Assembly (NCBI GenBank): GCA_964547525.1
Contig: CAZJOD010000084.1
Location: 1 to 16,422 of the forward strand
DNA length: 16,422 bases
Reading direction: 5' to 3'
DNA from: CAZJOD01 sp964547525
GTDB taxonomy: Bacteria > Bacillota > Clostridia > JAAYHZ01
The notes below the pieces were generated by a model. The model saw only the letters and a list, made by a program, of their open reading frames with translations. It had not been told where the DNA came from and searched no databases. Of the stretch, positions 1 through 9,900 are shown piece after piece; position 1 is the first letter of the stretch, and each line of letters begins with the position of its first letter. The position numbers and the translations under genes are program-made.

Positions 1-1
1 G

Positions 2-487
2 AACTTAGGCAAAAACAAGGTCGAATTGATTAGAATTATCGGTTATATCCATGACATAGGTAAAATAGTTATACCTACCGAAATATTATCAAAGCCGGGA
101 GTGTTAAGTCCTCTTGAGATGATGATGATTAAGGATCATCCTGTTAGAGGTTATGAAATGTTAAAAAAAGTTGATCTGCCCGATATAATAGGAGAAGCGG
201 TTTATAGGCATCATGAGCGTTTTGATGGCAGCGGATACCCGGCGGGATTGAAGGGTGACGATATAATACTCGAAGCTCAAATTTTAATGGTAGCGGATGT
301 AGTTGAAGCAATGGTTTCACATCGCCCATACAGGCCCGCTCTAGGTTTGGAATCCGCATTAGACGAGATTAAGACAAAAGCAGGTCTTTTGTATAACGAA
401 AAACCTGTTCATGCTTGCCTGGACCTTTTTAATAAAGACGGTTATTCCATTGAAGATAAGGAATATAAAATTTATTTCCCCATATAA
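2..487 (+). CDS. HD-GYP domain protein, 3' part (probable cyclic-di-GMP phosphodiesterase)
   Basis: The reading frame is open from the window edge (first full codon at 2), so the N-terminus lies outside and the TTG at 26 is not a real start. The visible part carries the HD-GYP signature in order: HDIGK (metal-binding His-Asp, nt 50-64), KDHPVRGYEML, HHERFDGSGYPAGLKG (the GYP element) and the DVVEAMVSHRPYRPALG segment. Family members hydrolyse cyclic di-GMP at a bi- or trinuclear metal site in the cytoplasm, lowering this second messenger and so affecting motility and adhesion. Any sensory domain would lie upstream, out of view. The gene ends one base before the stop of the convergent Fe-S gene, and no terminator separates the two. 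The family call is firm; activity is inferred because the first metal ligands are not visible. Confidence 0.93.
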   Translation, partial: NLGKNKVELIRIIGYIHDIGKIVIPTEILSKPGVLSPLEMMMIKDHPVRGYEMLKKVDLPDIIGEAVYRHHERFDGSGYPAGLKGDDIILEAQILMVADVVEAMVSHRPYRPALGLESALDEIKTKAGLLYNEKPVHACLDLFNKDGYSIEDKEYKIYFPI

Positions 488-488
488 A

Positions 489-1181
489 TTATTTTTTATA
501 GGGGCAAACCTTTATGCAAATGCCGCAAACCGAACCCCTACCTATATGTTTGAACTTTTTATTCATATATTCGGAACAAGCTTTAGGATCGACAATTTCT
601 TCCCGTGACATACCGTACTGCCAAGTTTTACCTGTTAAAGCGTTTGCAGGACAAGCTTTAACACAAAGCTCACATCCGGCGCATTTACCGGTTAATATTT
701 CATTGTTCACCGGAAGCGGCATATCAGTTAACACGGTGCCCAGCCTGACACGAGGTCCGAATTCTTTGTGTATAAACAGTCCGTTTTTTCCAATCCATCC
801 CAAGCCTGATGCAATTGCGGCGGTTTTATGAGGAAACACTCCGCTATACGGAACATCGGAATCGGGTATACTTTGTGATGCCGCAATAGTATATGCGTTA
901 TATCCTAAGCTTTGTATACGGAGCAATATTTTCAGACCGATCTGATCTATTAAAAAGTTTACAGAACGATAATGATTAAAATATGTATGAGTAGGTTCTT
1001 CCATATCTATTTCATCTATAATGGCATTAGATAATTTTATTCCGAAAGAAACGGCATAAGAATATTTTTTTAACTTCTCGGGTAAAGTTTCCTCTACATT
1101 TGAAAAACCCGTAAAGGTGCCTCCTGATTCTATTATTAAATCATTAACAATCCGGGAGTTTTCTATAATTTTACTATTCAT
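489..1181 (-). CDS. Short QueG-like double [4Fe-4S] cluster protein
   Basis: This 230-residue protein resembles the catalytic core of epoxyqueuosine reductase (QueG, COG1600). It has a GWIGKNGLFI segment followed by FGPRVRLGTVLTDMPL, like the QueG segment before the clusters. Next comes a bacterial ferredoxin motif CAGCELCVKACP (CX2CX2CX3CP), and near the C-terminus a lone Cys in DPKACSEY and CGICIKVCP (CX2CX3CP), enough for two [4Fe-4S] clusters. Canonical QueG is about 300-380 residues and often has a C-terminal HEAT-like part; this one stops right after the second cluster. It may therefore be a paralogue with another redox substrate rather than the tRNA-modifying enzyme. The ATG at 1181 has GAGGT six to ten bases upstream on the minus strand. 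A hairpin at 1203-1262 sits in the leader. The cysteine pattern is clear; the substrate is unknown. Confidence 0.85.
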   Translation of the reverse strand: MNSKIIENSRIVNDLIIESGGTFTGFSNVEETLPEKLKKYSYAVSFGIKLSNAIIDEIDMEEPTHTYFNHYRSVNFLIDQIGLKILLRIQSLGYNAYTIAASQSIPDSDVPYSGVFPHKTAAIASGLGWIGKNGLFIHKEFGPRVRLGTVLTDMPLPVNNEILTGKCAGCELCVKACPANALTGKTWQYGMSREEIVDPKACSEYMNKKFKHIGRGSVCGICIKVCPYKK

Positions 1182-1202
1182 TATTTACCTCAAAATTTAT
1201 TA

Positions 1203-1262
1203 TACGGGCTCTACCGGCTTAAAAATCTATATACATACATCTTTTGCAGGTAGAGTCCCGTA
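1203..1262 (-). terminator. Imperfect hairpin between the GH20 and Fe-S genes (terminator or leader structure)
   Basis: TACGGGCTCTACC (1203-1215) pairs with GGTAGAGTCCCGTA (1249-1262), with one bulged base and a 33-nt loop. Both minus-strand genes flank it, so it lies downstream of GH20 and ends about 21 bases before the Fe-S start codon. The sequence after the stem in the minus direction is only moderately U-rich (ATAATAAATTTTG), so termination would be weak. Attenuation or control of translation of the Fe-S gene is an equal possibility. Confidence 0.4.
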
Positions 1263-1292
1263 ATAATTTATTCTTTTATTCATTAATATAAG

Positions 1293-1309
1293 CCCGGGGT
1301 CAGACCGGC
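1293..1309. repeat. GC-rich REP-like motif downstream of GH20
   Basis: A short GC-rich word, CCCGGGGTCAGACCGGC, stands out in an AT-rich gap just past the GH20 stop. GGGGTCAGACC-type words recall the short palindromic repeats linked to IS200/IS605-like (RAYT) transposases. No transposase is present here, so this is a suggestive resemblance only. Confidence 0.3.
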
Positions 1310-1315
1310 AATGTT

Positions 1316-3241
1316 TTAAGCTCTAGGAGCTATACGACTTGCAGATACAATCGATCCGTAAAAGTTGCCGTATCTAACCAAGCCAGGTCTACCGTTAAAG
1401 CTTAATCTTTCTTGTTCGAGTTCTTCAATATGATCGGTTTCGCCGTTTATATAATCCTCCAGTTGCTCAATAGCACTTTTTATGCGGATTAATAAAGAAC
1501 CGTACCTCATATCTAATATATCCCAGCCTAATGCTTTGTTGATTGCAAACCATTGTTTTTTGTGTACTTTACGTAGCTGTGTAACTCTATTTTCAAGCTC
1601 AGGCAGCTCTGTTTTTGCATAATATTTCAATGAATCGATGTCTTTTTCCGAATAAGCTTTTGTAATGTTAAGACCTATTTCAGCTTTGATTGATAAAACA
1701 TGACTTACATTATATAGATATTCAAATATAAAACCGTATTTACCGTTTCGGTTCATAGCTTCTTTAAAAGTCAGACTTAAATTTTCATAATGAGAATTTA
1801 AAGGAAGATCTTTAATATTGTAGTCTAATAATCCTGATAGAATGTCTTGCCACATGATATATTTACTCGGATTACAGTTTCCGGGATTGTCTTTTTCGTT
1901 TCCGGGAACTTCATCAAGATACTTTATTGATATAAAGTCGTCATAATTACATCCTGTACAGAATTCAAATCTTGTTTTTAATTTCTCCGAATCAAGTATG
2001 TTTGAATATCCGTGTTCTGCATATAATTGCAGTCCTAAAAGATTGGTATAGACATTACTTTCGGTTCCGTTGTCTCCCCATATTGTTACAAAAACTTCTT
2101 TTATACCTTCCTTTTTGCATGCATTTAAAGCAGGATTTGTATTATTAAATGTTTTACCCCAGTTGGCGGCAAATCCTGTCCAAGTCCAAATGCCACCGGC
2201 AAATATGGGCTCGGATCCGAATTTACGATGAAGGTTTATAAAATCTCTGTAAAATTGCTCATCATCATGATAATAATCCCAATAAACCAATTGAGCTCCT
2301 TTTGGTACGGTATCGATCAATTCTTGGGTGATGTTTGATTTTGTGTCATAGTAGTCTCCGCTTTTTGAGGCCGCTCTGAAATACATATCACTCCAAAACA
2401 TGGGTTCAAGATTATGCTTTTTAACTATTTCCAAAACTCGTGTGAGATGTTCGTTCATGATATCGAACTTTTTCCTGAAACCGTTTTTATTAAAATATGC
2501 ACCCATTCCCAAATGCCATGCTTCATCCATACCTATGTGAATACGTTTTGTTCTAAAAGGAGCTGAGGCGGCGACGATCAGATCTTCTACGAACTTATAT
2601 GTCTTTTCCACACCTACAAGTAAAGTTTCTTCATCGTCACGCATATCGTAATAAACAGGCCATTTTAGTACATCTATCAAATGGGCGAGAGTTTGAATAC
2701 ACGGTATCATTTCAATGCCGAAATTATCAGCATATTGGTCGCATTCCTTTATGTCGTCATATGAATATCTGCCTCTCATATATCCGAAATAAGGTTGTTC
2801 TTTCACCTCATAACTGTCTTCACAATAAAGCATTAACATATTAAGTCCCATAACAGCCATTCTAGTTAAATAGTTTTTGACCGTTTCAACTCCCATAACC
2901 GCGTTCCCCTGAGAAACGTCAAACATAGCTCCGTTCATTGTAAATTGAGGCTGTTCTATAATTTCAAAGGTCTCTTTATTATTTTGCACAGCTTCGACCA
3001 ATAAACCCAAAGCTCGAAAAAACCGGATTTTTTCAGAATAACGAATAATTGCGTTAGTGCCTGTCCTCCCCACATAAATGTCGGCATTAACATAATTTTC
3101 CACTAAAACCTGTATGGTACCGGAATTATCGGTTGACTCACAGCAAGTTTCGTCAAAACACGCCTCAAACCCGAAATCCTGTGAAAGAATTTCTATACCT
3201 TTTATTAAATCGTTAACATCGCCTTTAAAACAAAGCTTCAT
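1316..3241 (-). CDS. Glycoside hydrolase family 20, beta-N-acetylhexosaminidase-like, cytoplasmic
   Basis: I start it at the ATG at 3241 (641 residues) because AAGGGAG lies eight bases upstream; a longer TTG-started frame to 3325 has no such site. Residues 1 to about 95 form an alpha/beta domain like GH20b. From about residue 100 (FTMNGAMFDVSQGN) a TIM barrel follows, with the adjacent acid pair of GH20 in HIGMDEAWHLG: D239 would stabilise the substrate acetamido group and E240 would be the acid/base. Tryptophan-rich loops later in the barrel (VYWDYYHDD, GIWTWTGFAANWG, VTIWGDNG) fit a substrate pocket. GH20 enzymes release terminal beta-GlcNAc or GalNAc. There is no signal peptide, so it should act on imported oligosaccharides. 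The usual GGDE is GMDE here. Exact sugar specificity cannot be read from the sequence. Confidence 0.9.
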   Translation of the reverse strand: MKLCFKGDVNDLIKGIEILSQDFGFEACFDETCCESTDNSGTIQVLVENYVNADIYVGRTGTNAIIRYSEKIRFFRALGLLVEAVQNNKETFEIIEQPQFTMNGAMFDVSQGNAVMGVETVKNYLTRMAVMGLNMLMLYCEDSYEVKEQPYFGYMRGRYSYDDIKECDQYADNFGIEMIPCIQTLAHLIDVLKWPVYYDMRDDEETLLVGVEKTYKFVEDLIVAASAPFRTKRIHIGMDEAWHLGMGAYFNKNGFRKKFDIMNEHLTRVLEIVKKHNLEPMFWSDMYFRAASKSGDYYDTKSNITQELIDTVPKGAQLVYWDYYHDDEQFYRDFINLHRKFGSEPIFAGGIWTWTGFAANWGKTFNNTNPALNACKKEGIKEVFVTIWGDNGTESNVYTNLLGLQLYAEHGYSNILDSEKLKTRFEFCTGCNYDDFISIKYLDEVPGNEKDNPGNCNPSKYIMWQDILSGLLDYNIKDLPLNSHYENLSLTFKEAMNRNGKYGFIFEYLYNVSHVLSIKAEIGLNITKAYSEKDIDSLKYYAKTELPELENRVTQLRKVHKKQWFAINKALGWDILDMRYGSLLIRIKSAIEQLEDYINGETDHIEELEQERLSFNGRPGLVRYGNFYGSIVSASRIAPRA

Positions 3242-3249
3242 ATTGCTTG

Positions 3250-3256
3250 CTCCCTT
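3250..3256 (-). promoter_or_regulatory. Ribosome binding site that sets the GH20 start
   Basis: On the minus strand AAGGGAG lies eight bases before the ATG at 3241. The alternative TTG start 84 bases further upstream lacks a purine-rich site, so the shorter protein is preferred. Confidence 0.7.
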
Positions 3257-3457
3257 CGCACAAAAATATTTATGAATTAAAATTTTTATATTATTAAACA
3301 GATTCTTGATTAATCTTTTGAACAATCTTGTTAGTTACAACATATAAATGTAATCATTATTTTAACATACAATATTCGGGAATTAAAGCTTATTAAAAAT
3401 AGTTTTCTCCCGACTTATAGCTGCGACGGATTTTATGGTTAATTAATCTTGATTATG

Positions 3458-3470
3458 CCGGGGACAGCTC
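3458..3470. repeat. GC-rich REP-like motif in the divergent intergenic region
   Basis: CCGGGGACAGCTC is a GC-rich island in AT-rich non-coding DNA. With the motifs at 1293 and 14277 it makes three GGGGAC/GGGGTC-type words, all between genes. The resemblance to transposase-linked REP repeats is inferred. Confidence 0.3.
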
Positions 3471-3578
3471 ATTTTGCAGGGAATCATATTGGTATATTAT
3501 AGTTTGAATATAAACATTACTGTATGACGAACCGGTGATAAACGGATAAAAGGTAAAGAAATTTACGTAAAAATTTCC

Positions 3579-3607
3579 TTGATTATGCATATTACAAATG
3601 GTAAGAT
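3579..3607 (+). promoter_or_regulatory. Candidate sigma-A-type promoter for the giant surface gene
   Basis: TTGATT (3579-3584) and TAAGAT (3602-3607) are 17 bases apart, each matching four of six consensus bases. Transcription from here would give a leader of about 350 nt that includes the foldable element at 3685-3811. The region is AT-rich, so chance matches are likely. An 11-base copy of the CTTGATTATGC word also occurs at 3448-3458 without a matching -10. Confidence 0.3.
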
Positions 3608-3684
3608 CAAAAAGAATAATTATAATTTAATATAAAGTGCATATAAAAGGATATATGACTAAATAAAAACTTATGTAAGATTTC

Positions 3685-3811
3685 ACTGCAATAATCAGCT
3701 GTGAACCGGTGTCCTTATCAATACGGTTTGGTTTGGGTTTTCACTTATTGAGGTAGGGATACTCCGGTTCAATGTTGTTCGTTTATTGTAATAAAATTAA
3801 GTTTTTGCAGT
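3685..3811 (+). promoter_or_regulatory. Possible structured RNA leader upstream of the giant gene
   Basis: Nested complementary arms: ACTGCA (3685-3690) with TGCAGT (3806-3811) or, overlapping it, CAATAA (3689-3694) with TTATTG (3783-3788); then TGAACCGG (3702-3709) with CCGGTTCA (3764-3771), a perfect 8-bp stem; then TCAAT with ATTGA inside it around 3718-3751. I do not recognise a known riboswitch class. The rest of the 3242-3963 interval shows no convincing gene. Confidence 0.4.
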
Positions 3812-3945
3812 AGAATCATGAAAAAATTTCAGTTTACTTAGAATCGTCAAGCGGCTGTACATATTCTTTTTAATAATGTAAACATCAACGTCTTGTTAGT
3901 TTCGGTAGCTGAAAACAAACCTCAATATAATCTTTAAAAAGAATT

Positions 3946-3953
3946 AAAGGAGG
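3946..3953 (+). promoter_or_regulatory. Strong ribosome binding site of the giant surface gene
   Basis: AAAGGAGG, near-perfect complement to the 16S 3' end, ends ten bases before the ATG at 3964. It fixes the start, and the first codons encode a typical signal peptide. Confidence 0.85.
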
Positions 3954-3963
3954 CGCGCAATAA

Positions 3964-6900
3964 ATGGGTTATCGAAATTTTTCAACAGGTTTATCAGGAT
4001 TAAAGAAAGTTTTAGTTTTCTTAATTATTACTTCGTTACTATTGAATAATATAGGTGATTTGACAGATCGGACCAATGCTGCATCGGTACCCGATGCTTG
4101 GGCAAAAATAATAACCGGACCGGCTATGGGGGCAGCCATAACACAGACCGGAGAAGTTTACGGCTGGGGTGCCAACGGGTCAGGCGGATTAGGTGACGGT
4201 ACGACACAAACAAGAAGTCTGCCGGTACCGATAACCGGTTTTTCGGATTGGATAGTATTGTCCCTTGGGGGACATAGTGCGGGGATAAGATCGGACGGAA
4301 CACTTTGGACGTGGGGCGGTAATACATACGGTCAATTGGGAGACGGGACGACAACTGATAAATTAGACCCGGTCAAGATCGGTAACGATTTATGGAAAGC
4401 AGTCTGTGTTTCCGGAAATTCAACTTTCGGTATAAAAAATGACGGTACCCTTTGGTCGTGGGGATTTAACTACTACGGAGATTTAGGAATAGGAACAAGT
4501 GGAAACACAGCTCACAAAAACACCCCTCAAAAAATAGGAACGGCAAGCGATTGGGTTTCAGTTCATCCCGGAAACTTTGCAATAAATGAAAAAGGCGAAT
4601 TATGGGGATGGGGTTATAATTACGGGGGTCAGCTGGGAACGGGAGATAAGTTAAGAAAGACTACACCTGTTCGTATTGGCTTGGATTCATGGATAACAAT
4701 TACAGGTGGTGGTAATCACTCTGTAGGTATAAAAACGGATGGGACGTTATGGGCTAGCGGTAGAAATAATTACGGTCAATTGGGAACGGGTGATTATGAC
4801 GATACAACTGTTCATGTCAAAGTTGGAACCGATAATTCATGGAAGACTGTGTCGGTTGAATTCGCCGGTTCAAATTTTTCTGTAGGTCTTAAAGCGGACG
4901 GAACCATATGGTCGTGGGGTGATAACTCGAACGGCCAGCTTGGTATCGGAACAAGGGATATTCAAAATATACCCACACAAATTGGTACGGAAAACGATTG
5001 GAAAGATATAAAATCAGGTGTATCTCATGTTTTAGCTATAAAGAACAACGGTGATATAATGACATGGGGGTCAAACATAAACAATCAATTGGGTTTAGGT
5101 ATGACAGGTATGTTCAGAACTTATCCTGTTAAAATAACCGGTGAAAAAACGTTTATTGATGTTGTATCTTCTTATCCGTCACCTGATCAGATCAATGTAC
5201 CACCGGATAGTTCGATTACTGTGACATATGCTGATTGGATTGAAACTATCGGGAATAATTATACAGGTATAACTCTTAAAGATTCATTAGGAAAAGAATT
5301 ACCTGTAACAAAAACAAGCAAAGAAAGAGACTTATATCTAAATACCGGGTTTATATTATTTAACAATACCGAATACACGGTAACGGTTCCGGCAGGAGCT
5401 ATTTCCAATACGGAAGACTATAGCTATAAATTCACAACCGGTATCGCACCGTTTAATTTTAAATCTTTTGAAGAGTATACGTCTTTTTATCCGTATAATA
5501 TGGTTATAGCTGATTTTAACGGAGACGGCATACAAGATATCGCATTTACAAGATATACTCAATTTGACGGCCCCGGTATCGGAATACTTCAGGGATATAG
5601 CGACGGTACATTTCAAAATGCAATATATTATTCAACCGGAGCATACCCTACTGGAATTAAAGCCGAGGATTTTGACGGTGACGGTATTATCGATCTGGCT
5701 GTTGTTATTCATAATACCAATACCGTTTTAATATTGAAAGGTATAGGGGACGGTACATTTCTTACCGGTGTGTCTTATCCGGTAGGTTCTAAACCCTTAG
5801 ACATTGCAACCGGCGACTTTAACGGTGACTTTAGCATTGATATCGCTGTGGCCAATCGTGATTCCGACAGTCTTACGATTTTAATTAACAACGGAAACGG
5901 TACTTTTTCGACTGAAGGTGTCTTAGCGACAGGCAGGCGGCCTTATACGGTTGTAAAGGGTGATTTCAACAATGACGGTATAGTCGACCTTGTAACGGCC
6001 AATTACGGAGAAAAAGGTTTATCACTTTTTATAGGTAAAGGTAACGGATCGTTTCAAAATGCTATAAACTTAGATATACCGTATTACCCTTATTATATCG
6101 TAGTTTCGGATTGGAATAACGATGGTAACGACGATATTGCCGTAACTTGTGAAAACGACAATTTGATATACGTAATGTACGGGACCGGTAGCGGTGAATT
6201 TAATACAAGTATAAGCCGGCAATTACCGCAGAGTCCGACTTTCGGAGTTGCCGCGGATTTTAACAAAGACGGATGTACGGATATAGCCGTTAGCTGTCAG
6301 TGGGCGGATAAAGTGACCGTTATGCTTGGAAACGGAGACGGAACTTTTTCGGACAATTTAAATTTTTATGCGTCAGGACCGCTAGGATTAGCTGCAGCCG
6401 ATTTCGATAATGACGGATACACCGATCTTGCAGCCGCACAAAACGGTAAATCCAAAATAGGAGTATTCATATACGGTTCTGGTGACGGTACGACGGAGGT
6501 TCCTCCCGCTTGGCCGGACGGATCCAAGTTGGAGGCATTTAATATCGGATTATCTTATCTTACACTGAGCTGGTCAGAAGCGGAAGGTTTCGGATATACG
6601 CCTAAATATAAAATAACAATGAATGATAATGTATTGGGTATAACAAACGATACGCAATATACCGTCACAGATCTAAAAACTTATATGGATTATAATTTTA
6701 AAATAGAAGCTGCGGGACCGTCCGACAATTTTACAGATTCGGGCCCTGCTTTGAAAGTAACGATTATACCTTCGGGAGATTGGGAAAAAGTCAGTGCGGG
6801 ACATGATTTTGCAATAGCTATAGATAAAGACGGCAGCTTGTGGGGTTGGGGAAACAACTCTGTAGGGCAAATTGGTGATTATACAACTTTTACAAGATAT

Positions 6901-9900
6901 GAGCCTGTTCGGTTGGATGCCGGATACGAATGGGTATCGGTTGAATGTGGAGAAACTCATACGTTAGGACTACAAGAAAATGGTACTTTGTGGGCTTGGG
7001 GGTTCGGAGATTTGGGTCTGACACCTATGTATCTGCAAAAATCGCCTTTCAAGGTGGGATCGGATAATAACTGGTCGGTCATAAATGCAGGATATGGATT
7101 TAGTGCGGGTATTCGAGACGACGGAACCCTTTGGTTATGGGGTAAAAATGACAAAGGACAATTGGGTGTAGGAGATACTGACGACAGGGAAGAGCCGGTC
7201 ATGGTAGGTTTTGACGAAGATTGGAGATCTGTCTCATTGGGTCAATACCATGTATTGGCCATAAAACAAGACGGAACATTATGGGCTTGGGGGAATAATA
7301 ATTGGGGTCAGTTGGGAACAGGGGATTTTGAAGGTCCTATAACGGCTCCTGTTAAAATAGGTACTGAGGATGACTGGAAAGAAGTATACGCAGGAATTGA
7401 TATTTCATTGGCGCTTAAAAACGATAATTCATTATGGGCTTGGGGAAGCAATCAATATGGATTGTTAGGAAAAGAAGAAAGCGAAATGCTTTGGTCTTCC
7501 GTACCTGTAAAGGTTAATTCGGATAATGATTGGTTAACCGCCTCAACAGGATATAATCATATACTGGCGGTAAAACAAGACGGATCTTTATGGAGCTGGG
7601 GTAATAATTATGCGGGACAATTGGGATCTTTACCTATAGAGGAAGCCCGTTGCATACCTACCCGAATAGGTGATGATAACAATTGGTTAAGGGTTTCTGC
7701 GGGAAACAGAAGCAGTTATGCAATTAAAACCGATAACACAATGTGGTCTTGGGGACAAAATTCTATCGGACAGCTAGGGGACGGTACGGAGGATAATCAT
7801 ATTTACCCTTCGCCCATAGGTAGGGTTATAATACCGGATCCCGGCAATGTATGGATGATATCTTATGAAGCGGTCACAATAACACAAACCGGAAGTATCT
7901 CCGGAGGGGATGTACAATATAAAAGCGCTTCGGAAGTTATTGCCGCTCTCCCTACATATATATGTGTGACGTTATCCGATAGCACAGTGGCAAATATACC
8001 GGTTGTCTGGTTTGATACCGATACATATAATTCCACAATACCGGGTGATTACAAATTTACGGCGTCATGGGGATCTCTGCCTGACGGTATTGATAACAGA
8101 TATGGTTTGATCGCTCCCGTTACAGTATTAGAAGTGTCGAGTGGCATGGATACACAAGCTCCTACATGGCCGAACGGTAGTGTATTGAACTTTACAAACG
8201 TTACAAATAACAGTGTGTTACTGACATGGACATCTGCAGTTGATAATGTTGGTGTAACCGCATATAAAATATATGAAGGCAATAATTTAATAGAGGATTT
8301 GGACGCTTCCGAACAATCCTATCAGGTAACAGGTTTAAGTCCGGATACACAGTATATTTTTAGAATTGAAGCGGGTGACGGCGAGGGTAATTGGAGTGAG
8401 GACGGACCGGAAGTAATAGTTAATACAACTTCGGTTCAATCACTACGGATTACTCAGACTTTAAAAACGGTTAAAGCGGGTGAAACTGTTCAGTTTACAG
8501 CCAATGATACGGTAAATTGGTCAATTGCCCCAATACCGGGAGTTGATGTAGGTAACATTGATGAAAACGGCTTGTATACCGCTCCGTTGAGGGTACCGGC
8601 ATCAGGAGAAATTTTCATATATGCGGAATCGATTTCCACAGGACTAAGTGTTTTAAGTGGGTTGAAGATATATCCCAAAGAGTCTTACGACAGTTATGTT
8701 GAAGGAATGAGCCTGCCTGTGCCTTCCGGAGAATCCGGAATGAGTCGGGGTACATATCGATACGGTGACATGGACGGTGACGGCATAACCGATCTGATGA
8801 TATTTGGTATGCATATGAATGACGACGGGTTATTCTTGTATAAAGGGCAGGGTGACGGTACATTTAGATTATCAGGTTTTTTTGAAAGTTATAACTTGCC
8901 TGATAAAAAAATGTGGATGGAAGAGCTAAACGGTGATAACCGGTTGGATGTTGTTGTTATGATTGACAATGACAATGACGGAGGATACGACGAGCTTATT
9001 GTTTATATAGGAGACGGAACCGGAAAATTCACAAGATTATGGGGAGATAGAGACGGTTACTCAAATCCTGCTACAGGCGGGTTACCGTCACCGGTAGTTT
9101 TGTTCACCGATGTTAATAATGACGGGTATAAAGATTTGATACGCTCGGGTCCGTCCGGAGCATTGACAGTAAGATTTAATAACGGTTCCGGAGCGTTTTC
9201 ATCAGGAACACGAACTTATAATCTAGGAATAACAAACCCCTATATATTCGTACACGATCAAAATATGGACGGACATCAAGATCTGATAATATTTACTCCG
9301 GCCGTATCGGGGTCATCCAATGTAGGTGCGACTATGAAAGTACTTTTAAACGACGGTTACGGATATTTTGAGCAAGCATCGTCTGTAAAACCGTGGGGAG
9401 ATTTGGACATTGCCAATAAAATACCTGTGTTAGCGGATTTTGACGGAGACGGTATCGGAGATATTTTAATCGGCAGGTACTACTACAATAACATGCAGAT
9501 ATTTAAAGGTCGAGACGACGGAAGCTTTTCGGATCCGGAAGAGGTAACGGTGACCGGTGATGTAAGAGCCTTAATATATGCAAACCAGGACGAGTATATC
9601 GATCTTCTGACCGTAAAAACCGTAAACAGGTCCGGTAAAAACACCGATGTGCTGGAGCTGTGGTACGGTGACGGGAACGGCGGTTTCACATACGGCAAAG
9701 AGGTGTGGTCAACAGAACGCAGAATATTGGAAGTAACGGTAACCGAGCTTAACGGTGACGACGTTTACGATCTCATATTAAAAATGACACCTGCAAACTC
9801 GGCGGTAGGGTATGTGATAGGCACATTGATCGGAGGAGAGCAAAACACACCCGATCCGGAATTGATACTGTCAAGCGATCCGAGGCGAATTGTGAATTTA

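Noticed and set aside
3242..3325. A 28-residue N-terminal extension of the GH20 protein
   Set aside because: It would need a TTG start without a ribosome binding site, while the ATG at 3241 has AAGGGAG at good spacing. The extension has one weakly hydrophobic stretch but no convincing signal peptide.
3326..3963. A c-di-GMP or other known riboswitch upstream of the giant gene, suggested by the HD-GYP gene nearby
   Set aside because: I could not find the conserved core words of a known class, only generic paired arms, so no class is assigned.
4099..7827. CRISPR-like or microsatellite array
   Set aside because: The repetition is at protein level (RCC1 and FG-GAP cores) with varied codons and no uniform DNA repeat-spacer pattern.
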